5,472 bases of DNA, taken from NCBI GenBank assembly GCA_021835265.1, contig JAKBQK010000593.1:1-5472 (forward strand). The letters are read 5' to 3'. Source of the DNA: Thermoplasmata archaeon. GTDB lineage: Archaea > Thermoplasmatota > Thermoplasmata > Thermoplasmatales > Thermoplasmataceae. Position 1 is the stretch's first letter; each line of letters begins with the position of its first letter. Made by a program: the position numbers and the translations under genes. Below the pieces are notes generated by a model. The model did not search any database. It was not told where the DNA came from and worked only from the letters and a program-made list of their open reading frames with translations. Positions 1-5,472 of this stretch are shown here, piece after piece.

Positions 1-606
1 TTATTAAACAATGTTGCCCCAAAGTTTGTGTTTGACTGCGATTTTTGTATTATATACAGATAAACTTCTTCCGTCTTTGACATTTGATTTTTAGGTTCCA
101 TTTAATTCACTATTTTTTATTTCTTGTTCGATTCTATTTCTATTGAGATATTACGTCTAAGTTCTTAAAAATGTTTGTGCGAACTTAATATGATATTTCG
201 CCCTTAAATCTCATTGATGCAAATCCAAGTGCGTTTCAACTGAAATAACGTATTTAGCCTATACACTGAGTAATTTGTGGATTTCTAACATTTTGAAATA
301 GTCACATTTCAGTTTTTAAATAGCTAAGACGATGATAATTTACTTGAGAGAACGTCTCTATTGGCTTGAACAAGTGCTTGATCTGCAATTACGCCATAGA
401 AATTGCTATAACATCTTGTCTTAAGCTACCCTTCTCCCACAGTCTGATTCTGGGAATTATAAATGATTAGGTTAATGAACTCTTTTCACTAATTGCCATT
501 TTAAACTTCACAATTGCTTCACTAACGCCTAATAGGTTGTTTAATTTCTCCCGTTCTTCAATAGATTACGTAAATCACGAAAATTTTATTTTTAAATTCC
601 CATTTA
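1..606. other. AT-rich region without a recognisable gene
   Basis: No reading frame of useful length was found. The stretch is visibly richer in A/T than the genes to its right, and every frame is broken by stops. The least interrupted frame is on the minus strand: 565-305 has only two internal stops (467-469 and 389-391), and another minus-strand piece at 4-90 is open for 29 codons. Neither resembles a family I can name, so decayed coding sequence is possible but not shown. T-rich plus-strand tracts around 109-142 could stop a rightward transcript. Small inverted repeats occur at 158-164/181-187 (TAAGTTC/GAACTTA) and 347-351/355-359 (AGAGA/TCTCT). I see no tRNA, rRNA or CRISPR pattern. Confidence 0.6.
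158..187. repeat. Inverted repeat with 7-bp arms
   Basis: TAAGTTC at 158-164 is the exact reverse complement of GAACTTA at 181-187, with 16 bases between. The arms are short and the region is AT-rich, so chance is a fair explanation. No neighbouring gene start makes it an obvious operator. Confidence 0.25.
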
Positions 607-1797
607 TTACTGCTGAATTCTTTCTATTATGACACCGTTAGCCATTCCTCCGCCCTCGCATATTGCAATCAGACCGGTGCGCTTACCTCGTGTTTCAAGT
701 GCATTGATCATTGTTGTCAGAATACGTGTTCCTGTTGCACCCAGCGGATGACCAAGTGCAATTGCCCCGCCGTTCACATTTAATCTCTCAGAAGGTACGT
801 CAAATTCCTCTTGCCACGCCAGCACAACCGATGCAAAAGCCTCGTTGACCTCAAACAGATCGATCTGATCAATGGACATGTTTGCCCTTTCCAACAGTTT
901 GTGAGTGACAGGTATTGGGCCTGTAAGCATTGTGACCGGGTTTACCCCAACGGCGGCTGTTTCTATTATCCTGGCCCTGGGCTTAAGATTGTTTCTGCTG
1001 CAGTAATTTTCATTGGCTACAAGTGCAATACTTGCTCCATCGGAGATCTGACTGGAATTCCCAGCAGTGATTAGTTTTAGACCCGGAAAAGCTGGAGGTA
1101 GATCCATCATTTTTCCAAGATCCGCATTTGGCCTTACCCCTTCGTCGTGATCAAAAAGGATTGCTTCCCCCGACTCATCCTGCTTGATCCCTATCTTTAC
1201 GGGCACTATTTCTGACTGCATAGCCTCAGCTGCAGCAATGGCCTTTTTATGGCTATTGAAGCTAAACATATCCATCTCTGAACGATCAATATGCCATTTA
1301 TTTGCTATTATTTCAGCACCCTTTGCCTGGCTGAACCACTCGTTCTCAATTCCGTATCGCAAGGTTAGACCGAATGTTATTGGATTCCCGGTGCTGTTTA
1401 TGGTGCTCCCCATCGGTACTCTGGTCATGGATTCAACCCCTCCTGCCATTGCCACATCATACTGTCCTGATCTGATGCCGTTTGCCGCGAATTGAAGGGA
1501 TTGAATGCTTGAACCACACTGTCTATCAAGTGTGACTCCCGGAACTGACTCTGGGAGACCGGCGGAGAGCCATGCATTTCTTGCAATGTTAAACCCCTGA
1601 TCTCCTGCCTGGCTCACACACCCAATTATAAAATCATCCACCTCTGATGGATTGATGGATGTTTTCTTGATTATGGCCTTTGTCAGGTCTCCAAGGAGAT
1701 CTACAGGGTGAACATCACGAAGGCTTCCATTTCTTTTTCCTATTGGAGTCCTTACGGAATCCACTACATAAGCTTCCTCAAGAGTTTTAAGTGACAT
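607..1797 (-). CDS. Thiolase (acetyl-CoA C-acetyl/acyltransferase), bacterial type
   Basis: A complete thiolase. It should catalyse thiolytic cleavage of 3-ketoacyl-CoA with CoA, or the reverse condensation of two acetyl-CoA, in the cytoplasm. In the longest frame (402 residues from an ATG at 1815) the acyl-accepting cysteine is C100 in LDRQCGSS, NEAF is at 324-327, the active-site histidine is H356 in GHPLGATGTR, and the second catalytic cysteine is C386 in CEGGGMANG. Length is normal for the family. I prefer the second ATG at 1797 (396 residues), because family members usually have only a short lead before VDSVRTPIGK and a weak GAGAT precedes it; the ATG at 1815 remains possible. The motifs fit the bacterial or degradative class, not the archaeal mevalonate-pathway thiolase that is paired with HMG-CoA synthase and a DUF35 protein. 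No beta-oxidation partner is in view, so degradation versus biosynthesis is open. Acquisition from bacteria is plausible but untested. Confidence 0.93.
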   Translation of the reverse strand: MSLKTLEEAYVVDSVRTPIGKRNGSLRDVHPVDLLGDLTKAIIKKTSINPSEVDDFIIGCVSQAGDQGFNIARNAWLSAGLPESVPGVTLDRQCGSSIQSLQFAANGIRSGQYDVAMAGGVESMTRVPMGSTINSTGNPITFGLTLRYGIENEWFSQAKGAEIIANKWHIDRSEMDMFSFNSHKKAIAAAEAMQSEIVPVKIGIKQDESGEAILFDHDEGVRPNADLGKMMDLPPAFPGLKLITAGNSSQISDGASIALVANENYCSRNNLKPRARIIETAAVGVNPVTMLTGPIPVTHKLLERANMSIDQIDLFEVNEAFASVVLAWQEEFDVPSERLNVNGGAIALGHPLGATGTRILTTMINALETRGKRTGLIAICEGGGMANGVIIERIQQ

Positions 1798-1828
1798 GTG
1801 ATCTCTATTTAACATAGGGTTAGGTTCA

Positions 1829-1860
1829 TTTTAACATTTGCGAGCGTCATTACATATATG
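1829..1860 (-). promoter_or_regulatory. Putative thiolase promoter (TATA element CATATATG)
   Basis: CATATATG at 1853-1860 is a self-complementary TATA-like element. Archaeal initiation about 25-27 bases downstream would fall near 1829-1831 on the minus strand, giving a leader of about 15 bases to the ATG at 1815 or about 33 bases to the ATG at 1797. An 8-bp direct repeat, ATGTTAAA on the minus strand, lies at 1837-1830 and 1815-1808, spaced 22 bases, around the inferred start; it might be an operator. The element lies inside the apparently decayed reading frame upstream, which fits that frame no longer being a working gene. Confidence 0.4.
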
Positions 1861-2063
1861 GCAGGTTACAGGTTGAGGATGAAATCTCTGGTATTCCCAC
1901 TGATGTCCCTTCTCATGACAGACTGGTGTTGAACAGATCTGATGGCCTATTTCTTCATTTCTGATTGAACATTTGGTAAGTCTGATGGATTCCGTTGAAT
2001 GTTTCAGTTTTACAGATTAAGTTTTACAGATTCCCATGTATCCCTATGAATGGCGTAGGGCTC
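1831..2063 (-). pseudogene. Possible decayed Cys/His-rich (zinc-ribbon-like) gene
   Basis: On the minus strand a stop-free frame runs from 2016 down to a TAA at 1833-1831 (61 codons), 15 bases before the first thiolase ATG and on the same strand. It has no ATG, GTG or TTG start. Its translation is unusually rich in metal-ligand residues: six Cys and six His, including CHEKGHQWEY and a terminal CHICNDARKC, a CxxC pair followed by another Cys. This resembles small archaeal zinc ribbons, though I cannot name a family. Upstream the frame is lost at a 14-bp tandem duplication. If one copy is removed, the frame joins directly to 2063-2031 (EPYAIHRDTWE). Beyond that the same frame continues to 2306, interrupted by four stops that are all TGA (2066-2064, 2090-2088, 2162-2160, 2213-2211). 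The Cys/His pattern is the main evidence; the upstream extension is weak and chance cannot be excluded. Confidence 0.4.
2006..2032. repeat. 14-bp-period tandem duplication
   Basis: AGTTTTACAGATT at 2006-2018 is repeated exactly at 2020-2032 with a period of 14 bases. Because 14 is not a multiple of 3, this would shift any reading frame through it. On the minus strand it stands exactly where the Cys/His-rich frame would otherwise continue upstream, so it could be the lesion that broke that gene. Confidence 0.75.
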
Positions 2064-2370
2064 TCAATGAGGATATCTATTGGGATCTCAGTAAGTCCAT
2101 TTTTCTGCAAATATCAAAGTGAGTTTACCACTGGAAGTCTTTAACACCGTGGGAGGATGTCACTTTGACCAACATTCAGCTATCATAAGGATAGTTGCAT
2201 GGAACAATTTTCATTGGGTTGTAGAAATTGTCAGGGTTAACGTGATGTCGATCACTGGAAAAACGCCCAAGTATACAATGAAGATCTGCTGGTAATCTTG
2301 GGGATGTTAAGGTATAATCCTTCAGATATCAACTATTCATGGAGGAATAAATGCAATGATGGATGCGGTA

Positions 2371-2402
2371 AATCTTTATTATCTATTAGATAATAACATC
2401 AT
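2371..2402 (+). promoter_or_regulatory. Promoter of the dioxygenase-regulator cluster
   Basis: The AT-rich element CTTTATTATC at 2374-2383 is centred about 25 bases before the ATG at 2403. That is the distance expected for an archaeal TATA box driving a leaderless transcript that starts at the initiation codon. No Shine-Dalgarno lies just ahead of the ATG, which agrees with leaderless translation. An alternative upstream promoter (TATAAT at 2313-2318) is possible. Confidence 0.5.
2376..2396. promoter_or_regulatory. 21-bp palindrome, candidate operator
   Basis: The arms TTATTATCTA (2376-2385) and TAGATAATAA (2387-2396) are exact reverse complements around a single central T at 2386. The palindrome overlaps the putative TATA box and ends six bases before the ATG at 2403. 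A dimeric repressor bound here would block promoter use. The regulator encoded two genes downstream is the obvious candidate. Thermococcal TrmB-type proteins also bind inverted repeats (TATCAC-N5-GTGATA), and this one shares the TATC/GATA orientation but not the full motif. Confidence 0.6.
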
Positions 2403-3146
2403 ATGCCATTTATAAAGCAATTTCTCCGGGAAGAAAGCAGTTGTGCATCATACCTATTGGGCTGTCCATCCCACTCGGTTGGTTTGATTGTGGATCCCAT
2501 GAAAGATATATCATCGTATATTGAATATGGTAATAACAGGGGAATTGAGATAGTAGGAGTTATAGAAACCCATATACACGCCGATCACATCTCAGGGTCC
2601 AGAAATCTCAAAGATGCCACAGGTGCCAGAATATATATGTTTGAGGACGCAAAAGTAAAATTCTCTTTCGATCCACTTAAAGAGAATCAGTTCCTTAAAT
2701 TTGGGAATATAGGATTGAGAATAATTCATACACCCGGTCACACCCCAGAGAGTATATCTTTGCTTTACTATGACCTGAGCAGGAGCACAAAAATTCCAAA
2801 TAGTCTCTTGACCGGAGATACGCTATTTGTTGGAGATGTGGGAAGACCGGATCTCGCCGGTCAGGATACAACAAGAGAGCTTTATGAGAGCATAACTGAG
2901 AAGATACTCCCCCTTCCCGATTACGTTGAAATGTTCCCGGCCCACTATTCTGGTTCAGCATGTGGGGCAAACATGAGTCCAAAGACATCATCTACTCTTG
3001 GATATGAGAGATTGAGCAATAAATTGCTCCAATCTGAATCCTATGCTGAATTCAGGAAAGATTTCTCATTTTTAGGTCTTAACGCCATACCAGAGATGGA
3101 AAAAATCAGATCAATAAACATGGGAGAATATGAATATGGACAGTGA
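2403..3146 (+). CDS. MBL-fold persulfide dioxygenase-like protein (ETHE1/CstB group)
   Basis: A 247-residue cytoplasmic metallo-beta-lactamase-fold protein. The metal motif THIHADH carries H57, H59, D61 and H62, followed by H113 in TPGHTPES, D139 in LTGDTLFVGDVGRPDL, and H181 in PAHYSGSACG. In human ETHE1 the single iron is held by H79, H135 and D154. Here H57, H113 and D139 are the equivalents, with the first spacing identical (56). The VGDVGRPDL stretch and the GSACG...SSTLGYERL tail are typical of persulfide dioxygenases, including the N-terminal domain of CstB, rather than of glyoxalase II. The expected reaction is oxidation of a low-molecular-weight persulfide to sulfite and thiol. Archaea generally lack glutathione, so another thiol carrier is likely. 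No rhodanese domain is fused. C187 in GSACG may match a conserved active-site-near cysteine in CstB. The start is fixed: an in-frame TAA lies at 2394-2396 just before the ATG. A hydroxyacylglutathione hydrolase-like role is the main alternative. Confidence 0.88.
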   Translation: MPFIKQFLREESSCASYLLGCPSHSVGLIVDPMKDISSYIEYGNNRGIEIVGVIETHIHADHISGSRNLKDATGARIYMFEDAKVKFSFDPLKENQFLKFGNIGLRIIHTPGHTPESISLLYYDLSRSTKIPNSLLTGDTLFVGDVGRPDLAGQDTTRELYESITEKILPLPDYVEMFPAHYSGSACGANMSPKTSSTLGYERLSNKLLQSESYAEFRKDFSFLGLNAIPEMEKIRSINMGEYEYGQ

Positions 3147-3891
3147 TGTCAGAGATAAGACAGAGATCATTGGACATTTAGAAACACTGGGATTGACCCA
3201 TTATGAGAGCTTAATTTTCATGAGTTTAATAGAAAGTCAGAAATCAGCTCTGGACCTCAGCCATGATACCGGGATTCCCCACACAAAAGTGTATAATGTT
3301 ATTGAAAAAATGGAAAGTATAGGTCTGGTCCAAAAAATGAAATCAGAGAACATGATCTACAGAATTGCAGAAGCAGAAACCAGTTTGAGATTGTATACAG
3401 ATACACTTATTGAAAAACAGATGAAAGCGTTTAAAAATATAGTAAAATACATACATGTTACAAAAGAGGACCAAAAAAGTAGATCTGGTAAAATCAACGG
3501 TTCGTGGAATATCCTGGGTATAGAGAGAGTAAAGGATTACATCAGGGGAGAGATTAAAAATGCCAGTAGATCAATCCATGTTGTTGATCCGAAACTCGAA
3601 ATTATTGATGGTGACACCATGGACCTGATTGCTTCCAGAGGAAATAACGTAGAAAAAAGGATGATACTGGCAAATTCCTATGATGTGAATGCCAGATTGC
3701 ACAATAATATAGATATGAGAATTCACAGTAAAGTAGGAACAAGGTACCTCATCTTCGACAGATCTATTTCTTTTATGGTGTCCATGGATGAAGGACATGA
3801 AGTCTATGGAATTGTTGAACCATGCAGTAACTGTGTACTCCAGTCAAACGAACACTTTCAGATGCTCTGGGAAAACTCAAGACCCCTGTAA
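3130..3891 (+). CDS. TrmB-family transcriptional regulator
   Basis: A 253-residue DNA-binding protein. An N-terminal winged helix-turn-helix (about 15-80) has the family look of LGLTHYESLIF, then a helix-turn-helix at about 39-67 (HDTGIPHTKVYNVIEKMESIGLV). A charged helix (about 83-110) probably dimerises. The C-terminal part (about 130-253) resembles the phospholipase D-like domain of many TrmB proteins, with a degenerate H199-x-K201...D210; a single incomplete motif argues against catalysis. The only two cysteines are C232 and C235 in EPCSNC, a CxxC pair that could sense thiol redox state or bind metal. The ATG at 3130 overlaps the dioxygenase gene by 17 bases; the ATG at 3136, nine bases after GGGAG (3122-3126), is at least as likely. 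This implies translational coupling. It probably controls its own cluster through the palindrome at 2376-2396 (inference); the effector is unknown. Confidence 0.85.
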   Translation: MNMDSDVRDKTEIIGHLETLGLTHYESLIFMSLIESQKSALDLSHDTGIPHTKVYNVIEKMESIGLVQKMKSENMIYRIAEAETSLRLYTDTLIEKQMKAFKNIVKYIHVTKEDQKSRSGKINGSWNILGIERVKDYIRGEIKNASRSIHVVDPKLEIIDGDTMDLIASRGNNVEKRMILANSYDVNARLHNNIDMRIHSKVGTRYLIFDRSISFMVSMDEGHEVYGIVEPCSNCVLQSNEHFQMLWENSRPL

Positions 3892-3911
3892 GAATTTGAT
3901 CATAGTTGTAT

Positions 3912-3943
3912 GAAAATGTGATTGGAAATTTTCTCAGGAAAAT
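3912..3943. promoter_or_regulatory. Alternating GAAAAT/ATTTTC boxes before the transporter gene
   Basis: GAAAAT occurs at 3912-3917 and 3938-3943, and its reverse complement ATTTTC at 3928-3933, giving nested inverted repeats (10-base and 4-base spacers) in the 64-base gap. The AT-rich centre near 3926-3932 lies about 26 bases before the ATG at 3956, so it may double as a weak TATA box for an internal leaderless promoter. The second pair could also form a small RNA hairpin with a TCAG loop. Either an operator or read-through from the upstream genes is possible. Confidence 0.35.
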
Positions 3944-3955
3944 CAAGTGACAGTT

Positions 3956-5197
3956 ATGGTCAAAGGTGTTCAAAGGAGTGAGATTAATTTAGATACGGGA
4001 ATCAGAAAAAATCTCCCGCAATACTCATTACTTATGCTGCTTACAGTTTTTACCGGATGGTTTCTTGGTGTTGAAAGGGTTCTTATTCCGGTCCTTGCCA
4101 CAGATGTTTTTCATATTACATCATATCTATACTTACTTTCCTTTCTTGTAACTTTTGGTTTCACCAAGGCAATTTTAAATCTATATGCGGGAAAATGGGC
4201 AGACAGTTATGGGCGAAAAAAAATTCTAATTGCGGGGTGGATTATGGGGATCCCTGTGCCTGTGATATTTTACTACGCCAACTCGTGGATCATGATAATT
4301 GTAGCAAACATCGCGGTTGGATTCAACCAGGCATTGACATGGACCATGACTGTAACTTCAGGCATTGACCTCAGTTCTATGGATCAGCGTGGTTTCACAG
4401 TTGGCGGAAATGAAGCTTCTGGATACATGGGTCAGGCTTCGGCAGGAATAATTACTGGATACCTGGTTGCATCCTATGGCATCAGGGGATCATCCGCACT
4501 ATTTTCCATGATAACCATCATCATTGCACTTTTCCTTTCCCTCTTCTTTCTCAGGGAGACATACGGAGCTGCAAAGACTGAATCGTCAAAAATGTCCCAA
4601 CCACTGAAAAATTCCGGATTTGGAGAGATTTTCATGGATACTTCTTGGAGAAATAAAAAGCTCTTTTCCTTTTCCCAGGGCGGCCTTATAGAAAAATTCG
4701 CCGACACTTTCTTCTGGGGAGTGATGCCCATATTCCTCTTAACTAAGCATTATGATCTTGTGGAAATTGCATTTATTGTGGCTGCTTACCAGTTAACGTG
4801 GGGGATATTGCAGATTTTTACCGGAATATTGTCGGACAGAATTGGAAGATTGATTCCAATAGTGTCTGGGTTCTGGATTGTCTCCACTGGGTTTTTTCTT
4901 CTAAGTCTTGCCAAAGGAACATTTTATCTGGTATTAACAAGCTCATTAACTGGAGTTGGAATGGCACTACTCTATCCGGTGCTGATTGCTGCGGTGAATG
5001 ATAATACAAATCCTGCCGAAAGGGGGAGAAGACTTGGAGTTTACAGACTCTGGAGGGATTCCGGTTATGCGTTCGGCGCTATCTTCATAGGTATATTCGC
5101 CATTTTTACCGGAATTCTTCATACCATGTATTTTATATCCGCCGTTATGGCTTTATCTGGATTTCTCATTCTTATCATTAATGTGACATCTCGTTAA
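3956..5197 (+). CDS. Major facilitator superfamily transporter, 12 helices
   Basis: A 413-residue inner-membrane carrier with about twelve hydrophobic helices in two halves, divided by a hydrophilic loop at about 200-240. The signature motif A after helix 2 reads GKWADSYGRKK (79-89), with a second-half copy GILSDRIGR (290-298). A strongly charged stretch, ERGRRLGVYRLWRDSGY (about 355-371), precedes helix 11 and looks conserved in a particular MFS subgroup. There is no signal peptide. The ATG at 3956 is preferred: GTGA five bases upstream can act as a ribosome binding site, and a TATA-like element sits about 26 bases away. A GTG at 3947 would add three residues. The substrate cannot be read from sequence. 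Position after a persulfide dioxygenase and its presumed regulator suggests export of sulfite, thiosulfate or a related compound, filling the place of TauE-type exporters in bacterial sulfide-detoxification operons. A drug or sugar carrier is not excluded. Confidence 0.88.
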   Translation: MVKGVQRSEINLDTGIRKNLPQYSLLMLLTVFTGWFLGVERVLIPVLATDVFHITSYLYLLSFLVTFGFTKAILNLYAGKWADSYGRKKILIAGWIMGIPVPVIFYYANSWIMIIVANIAVGFNQALTWTMTVTSGIDLSSMDQRGFTVGGNEASGYMGQASAGIITGYLVASYGIRGSSALFSMITIIIALFLSLFFLRETYGAAKTESSKMSQPLKNSGFGEIFMDTSWRNKKLFSFSQGGLIEKFADTFFWGVMPIFLLTKHYDLVEIAFIVAAYQLTWGILQIFTGILSDRIGRLIPIVSGFWIVSTGFFLLSLAKGTFYLVLTSSLTGVGMALLYPVLIAAVNDNTNPAERGRRLGVYRLWRDSGYAFGAIFIGIFAIFTGILHTMYFISAVMALSGFLILIINVTSR

Positions 5198-5203
5198 TGT
5201 GGC

Positions 5204-5472
5204 ATGATCCCAAAACTGGACATTGGATTGGACCAGACCCGTGAAGTTTCAACTGTATATATCTCCTTGAATATAATGAAATTCCCAATCAAGGCATTTC
5301 CCACGAAACTTAAGAAAAACGTTGGAAGTGTGCTGAAGCTTCTTAATATGAAATTTGTGATAGACCTCAAACATCGGATCGCTGCTTTAGGATATTTTTC
5401 CCAGAGGATAAATTTTCAGCACATTTTTGTTGAAAAAGGCATAGTTTTCTTAACAAAGATACTAAATCTCAG
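5204..5472 (+). CDS. Possible 5' part of an unidentified gene, open at window edge
   Basis: After the transporter stop (5195-5197) the same frame stays open to the window end, about 90 codons. That is longer than expected by chance in DNA of this composition, though six frames were looked at. ATGs lie at 5204, 5276 and 5348; none has a convincing ribosome binding site. A TATA-like TGTATATATC at 5254-5263 is too near the ATG at 5276 for leaderless use but could serve 5348. The translation is basic (Lys-rich, with MKFVIDLKHRIAALGYF in the middle) and has no motif I recognise. It may be a real partial gene, a remnant or a chance opening. Confidence 0.28.
   Translation, partial: MIPKLDIGLDQTREVSTVYISLNIMKFPIKAFPTKLKKNVGSVLKLLNMKFVIDLKHRIAALGYFSQRINFQHIFVEKGIVFLTKILNL

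Larger units (their letters stand above)
2313..2415 (+). other. Possible leader ORF with strong ribosome binding site
   Basis: GGAGG at 2341-2345 is the best Shine-Dalgarno match in the window. It is followed by an ATG at 2351 that stops after two codons and by ATGs at 2356 and 2359 opening a 19-codon frame that ends with TAA at 2413-2415. That frame overlaps the start of the dioxygenase gene in another phase. TATAAT at 2313-2318 could serve a transcript beginning near 2341. If that transcript exists, the palindrome at 2376-2396 would be transcribed as a hairpin and the short frame could act as a leader peptide. If transcription begins at 2403 instead, none of this is expressed. Confidence 0.25.

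Noticed and set aside
347..359. Hairpin AGAGA-ACG-TCTCT as a terminator
   Set aside because: The stem is only five base pairs, no T-run follows, and archaeal termination does not generally rely on such hairpins.
811..1495. Plus-strand open frames across the thiolase gene
   Set aside because: They lie antisense to a gene with all catalytic motifs intact and have no family resemblance; they are shadows.
1879..1932. 17-codon plus-strand frame starting about 23 bases after the CATATATG element
   Set aside because: The TATA element is self-complementary, so the spacing may be chance. The frame is very short and antisense to the Cys/His-rich frame.
1831..2016. Cys/His-rich frame as the DUF35 zinc-ribbon partner of an archaeal thiolase
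   Set aside because: DUF35 proteins carry an N-terminal zinc ribbon followed by an OB fold, while here the Cys pairs are at the C-terminus and nothing like an OB fold follows. The thiolase is also of the other class.
2095..2295. Plus-strand frame of about 66 codons with a GTG at 2119
   Set aside because: It lacks a ribosome binding site and an ATG near its beginning, lies antisense to the possible Cys/His-rich remnant, and its translation resembles nothing I know.
2403..3146. Glyoxalase II (hydroxyacylglutathione hydrolase) identity
   Set aside because: The VGDVGRPDL and GSACG...SSTLGYERL segments fit persulfide dioxygenases better, although many databases would give the glyoxalase name.
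4474..5009. Minus- and plus-strand frames inside the transporter gene
   Set aside because: They overlap a long, well-supported membrane protein in other phases and show no independent start signals.

Overview
The window looks archaeal, most likely from the Thermoplasmata (acidophilic Thermoplasmatales-type lineages). This is inferred from a TrmB-family regulator, archaeal TATA-type promoters placed for leaderless or short-leader transcripts, moderate-to-low GC, and heavy use of AGA/AGG and ATA codons. It was not tested by any search.

Layout. Positions 1-606 are AT-rich with no convincing gene. On the minus strand, about 607-1797 (longest frame to 1815) encodes a complete bacterial-type thiolase. 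The spacer at about 1816-2402 is divergent. Its thiolase-proximal part holds what looks like a decayed minus-strand Cys/His-rich (zinc-ribbon-like) gene with a 14-bp tandem duplication. Its other end holds the promoter of a plus-strand cluster, where a 21-bp near-perfect palindrome covers the TATA element. The cluster runs 2403-5197: a metallo-beta-lactamase-fold protein of the persulfide dioxygenase (ETHE1/CstB-like) group, a TrmB-family regulator whose start overlaps the end of the dioxygenase gene, and, 64 bases on, a 12-helix major facilitator transporter. From 5204 to the window edge a reading frame stays open, possibly the start of another gene.

How the genes may work together. Persulfide dioxygenases oxidise low-molecular-weight persulfides to sulfite and thiol. 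In bacteria such genes sit with a sulfur-responsive repressor (CstR, SqrR/BigR) and often a sulfite exporter. Here the regulator is of the TrmB type, and its only two cysteines form a CxxC pair in the C-terminal domain. The transporter could export sulfite or another sulfur product. The cluster can therefore be read as an archaeal reactive-sulfur module controlled by a thiol-sensing TrmB protein. That reading is inference: the dioxygenase family call is well supported, while the sensing role and the transport substrate are not shown by the sequence. The thiolase is divergent and probably belongs to fatty-acid metabolism rather than to this module.
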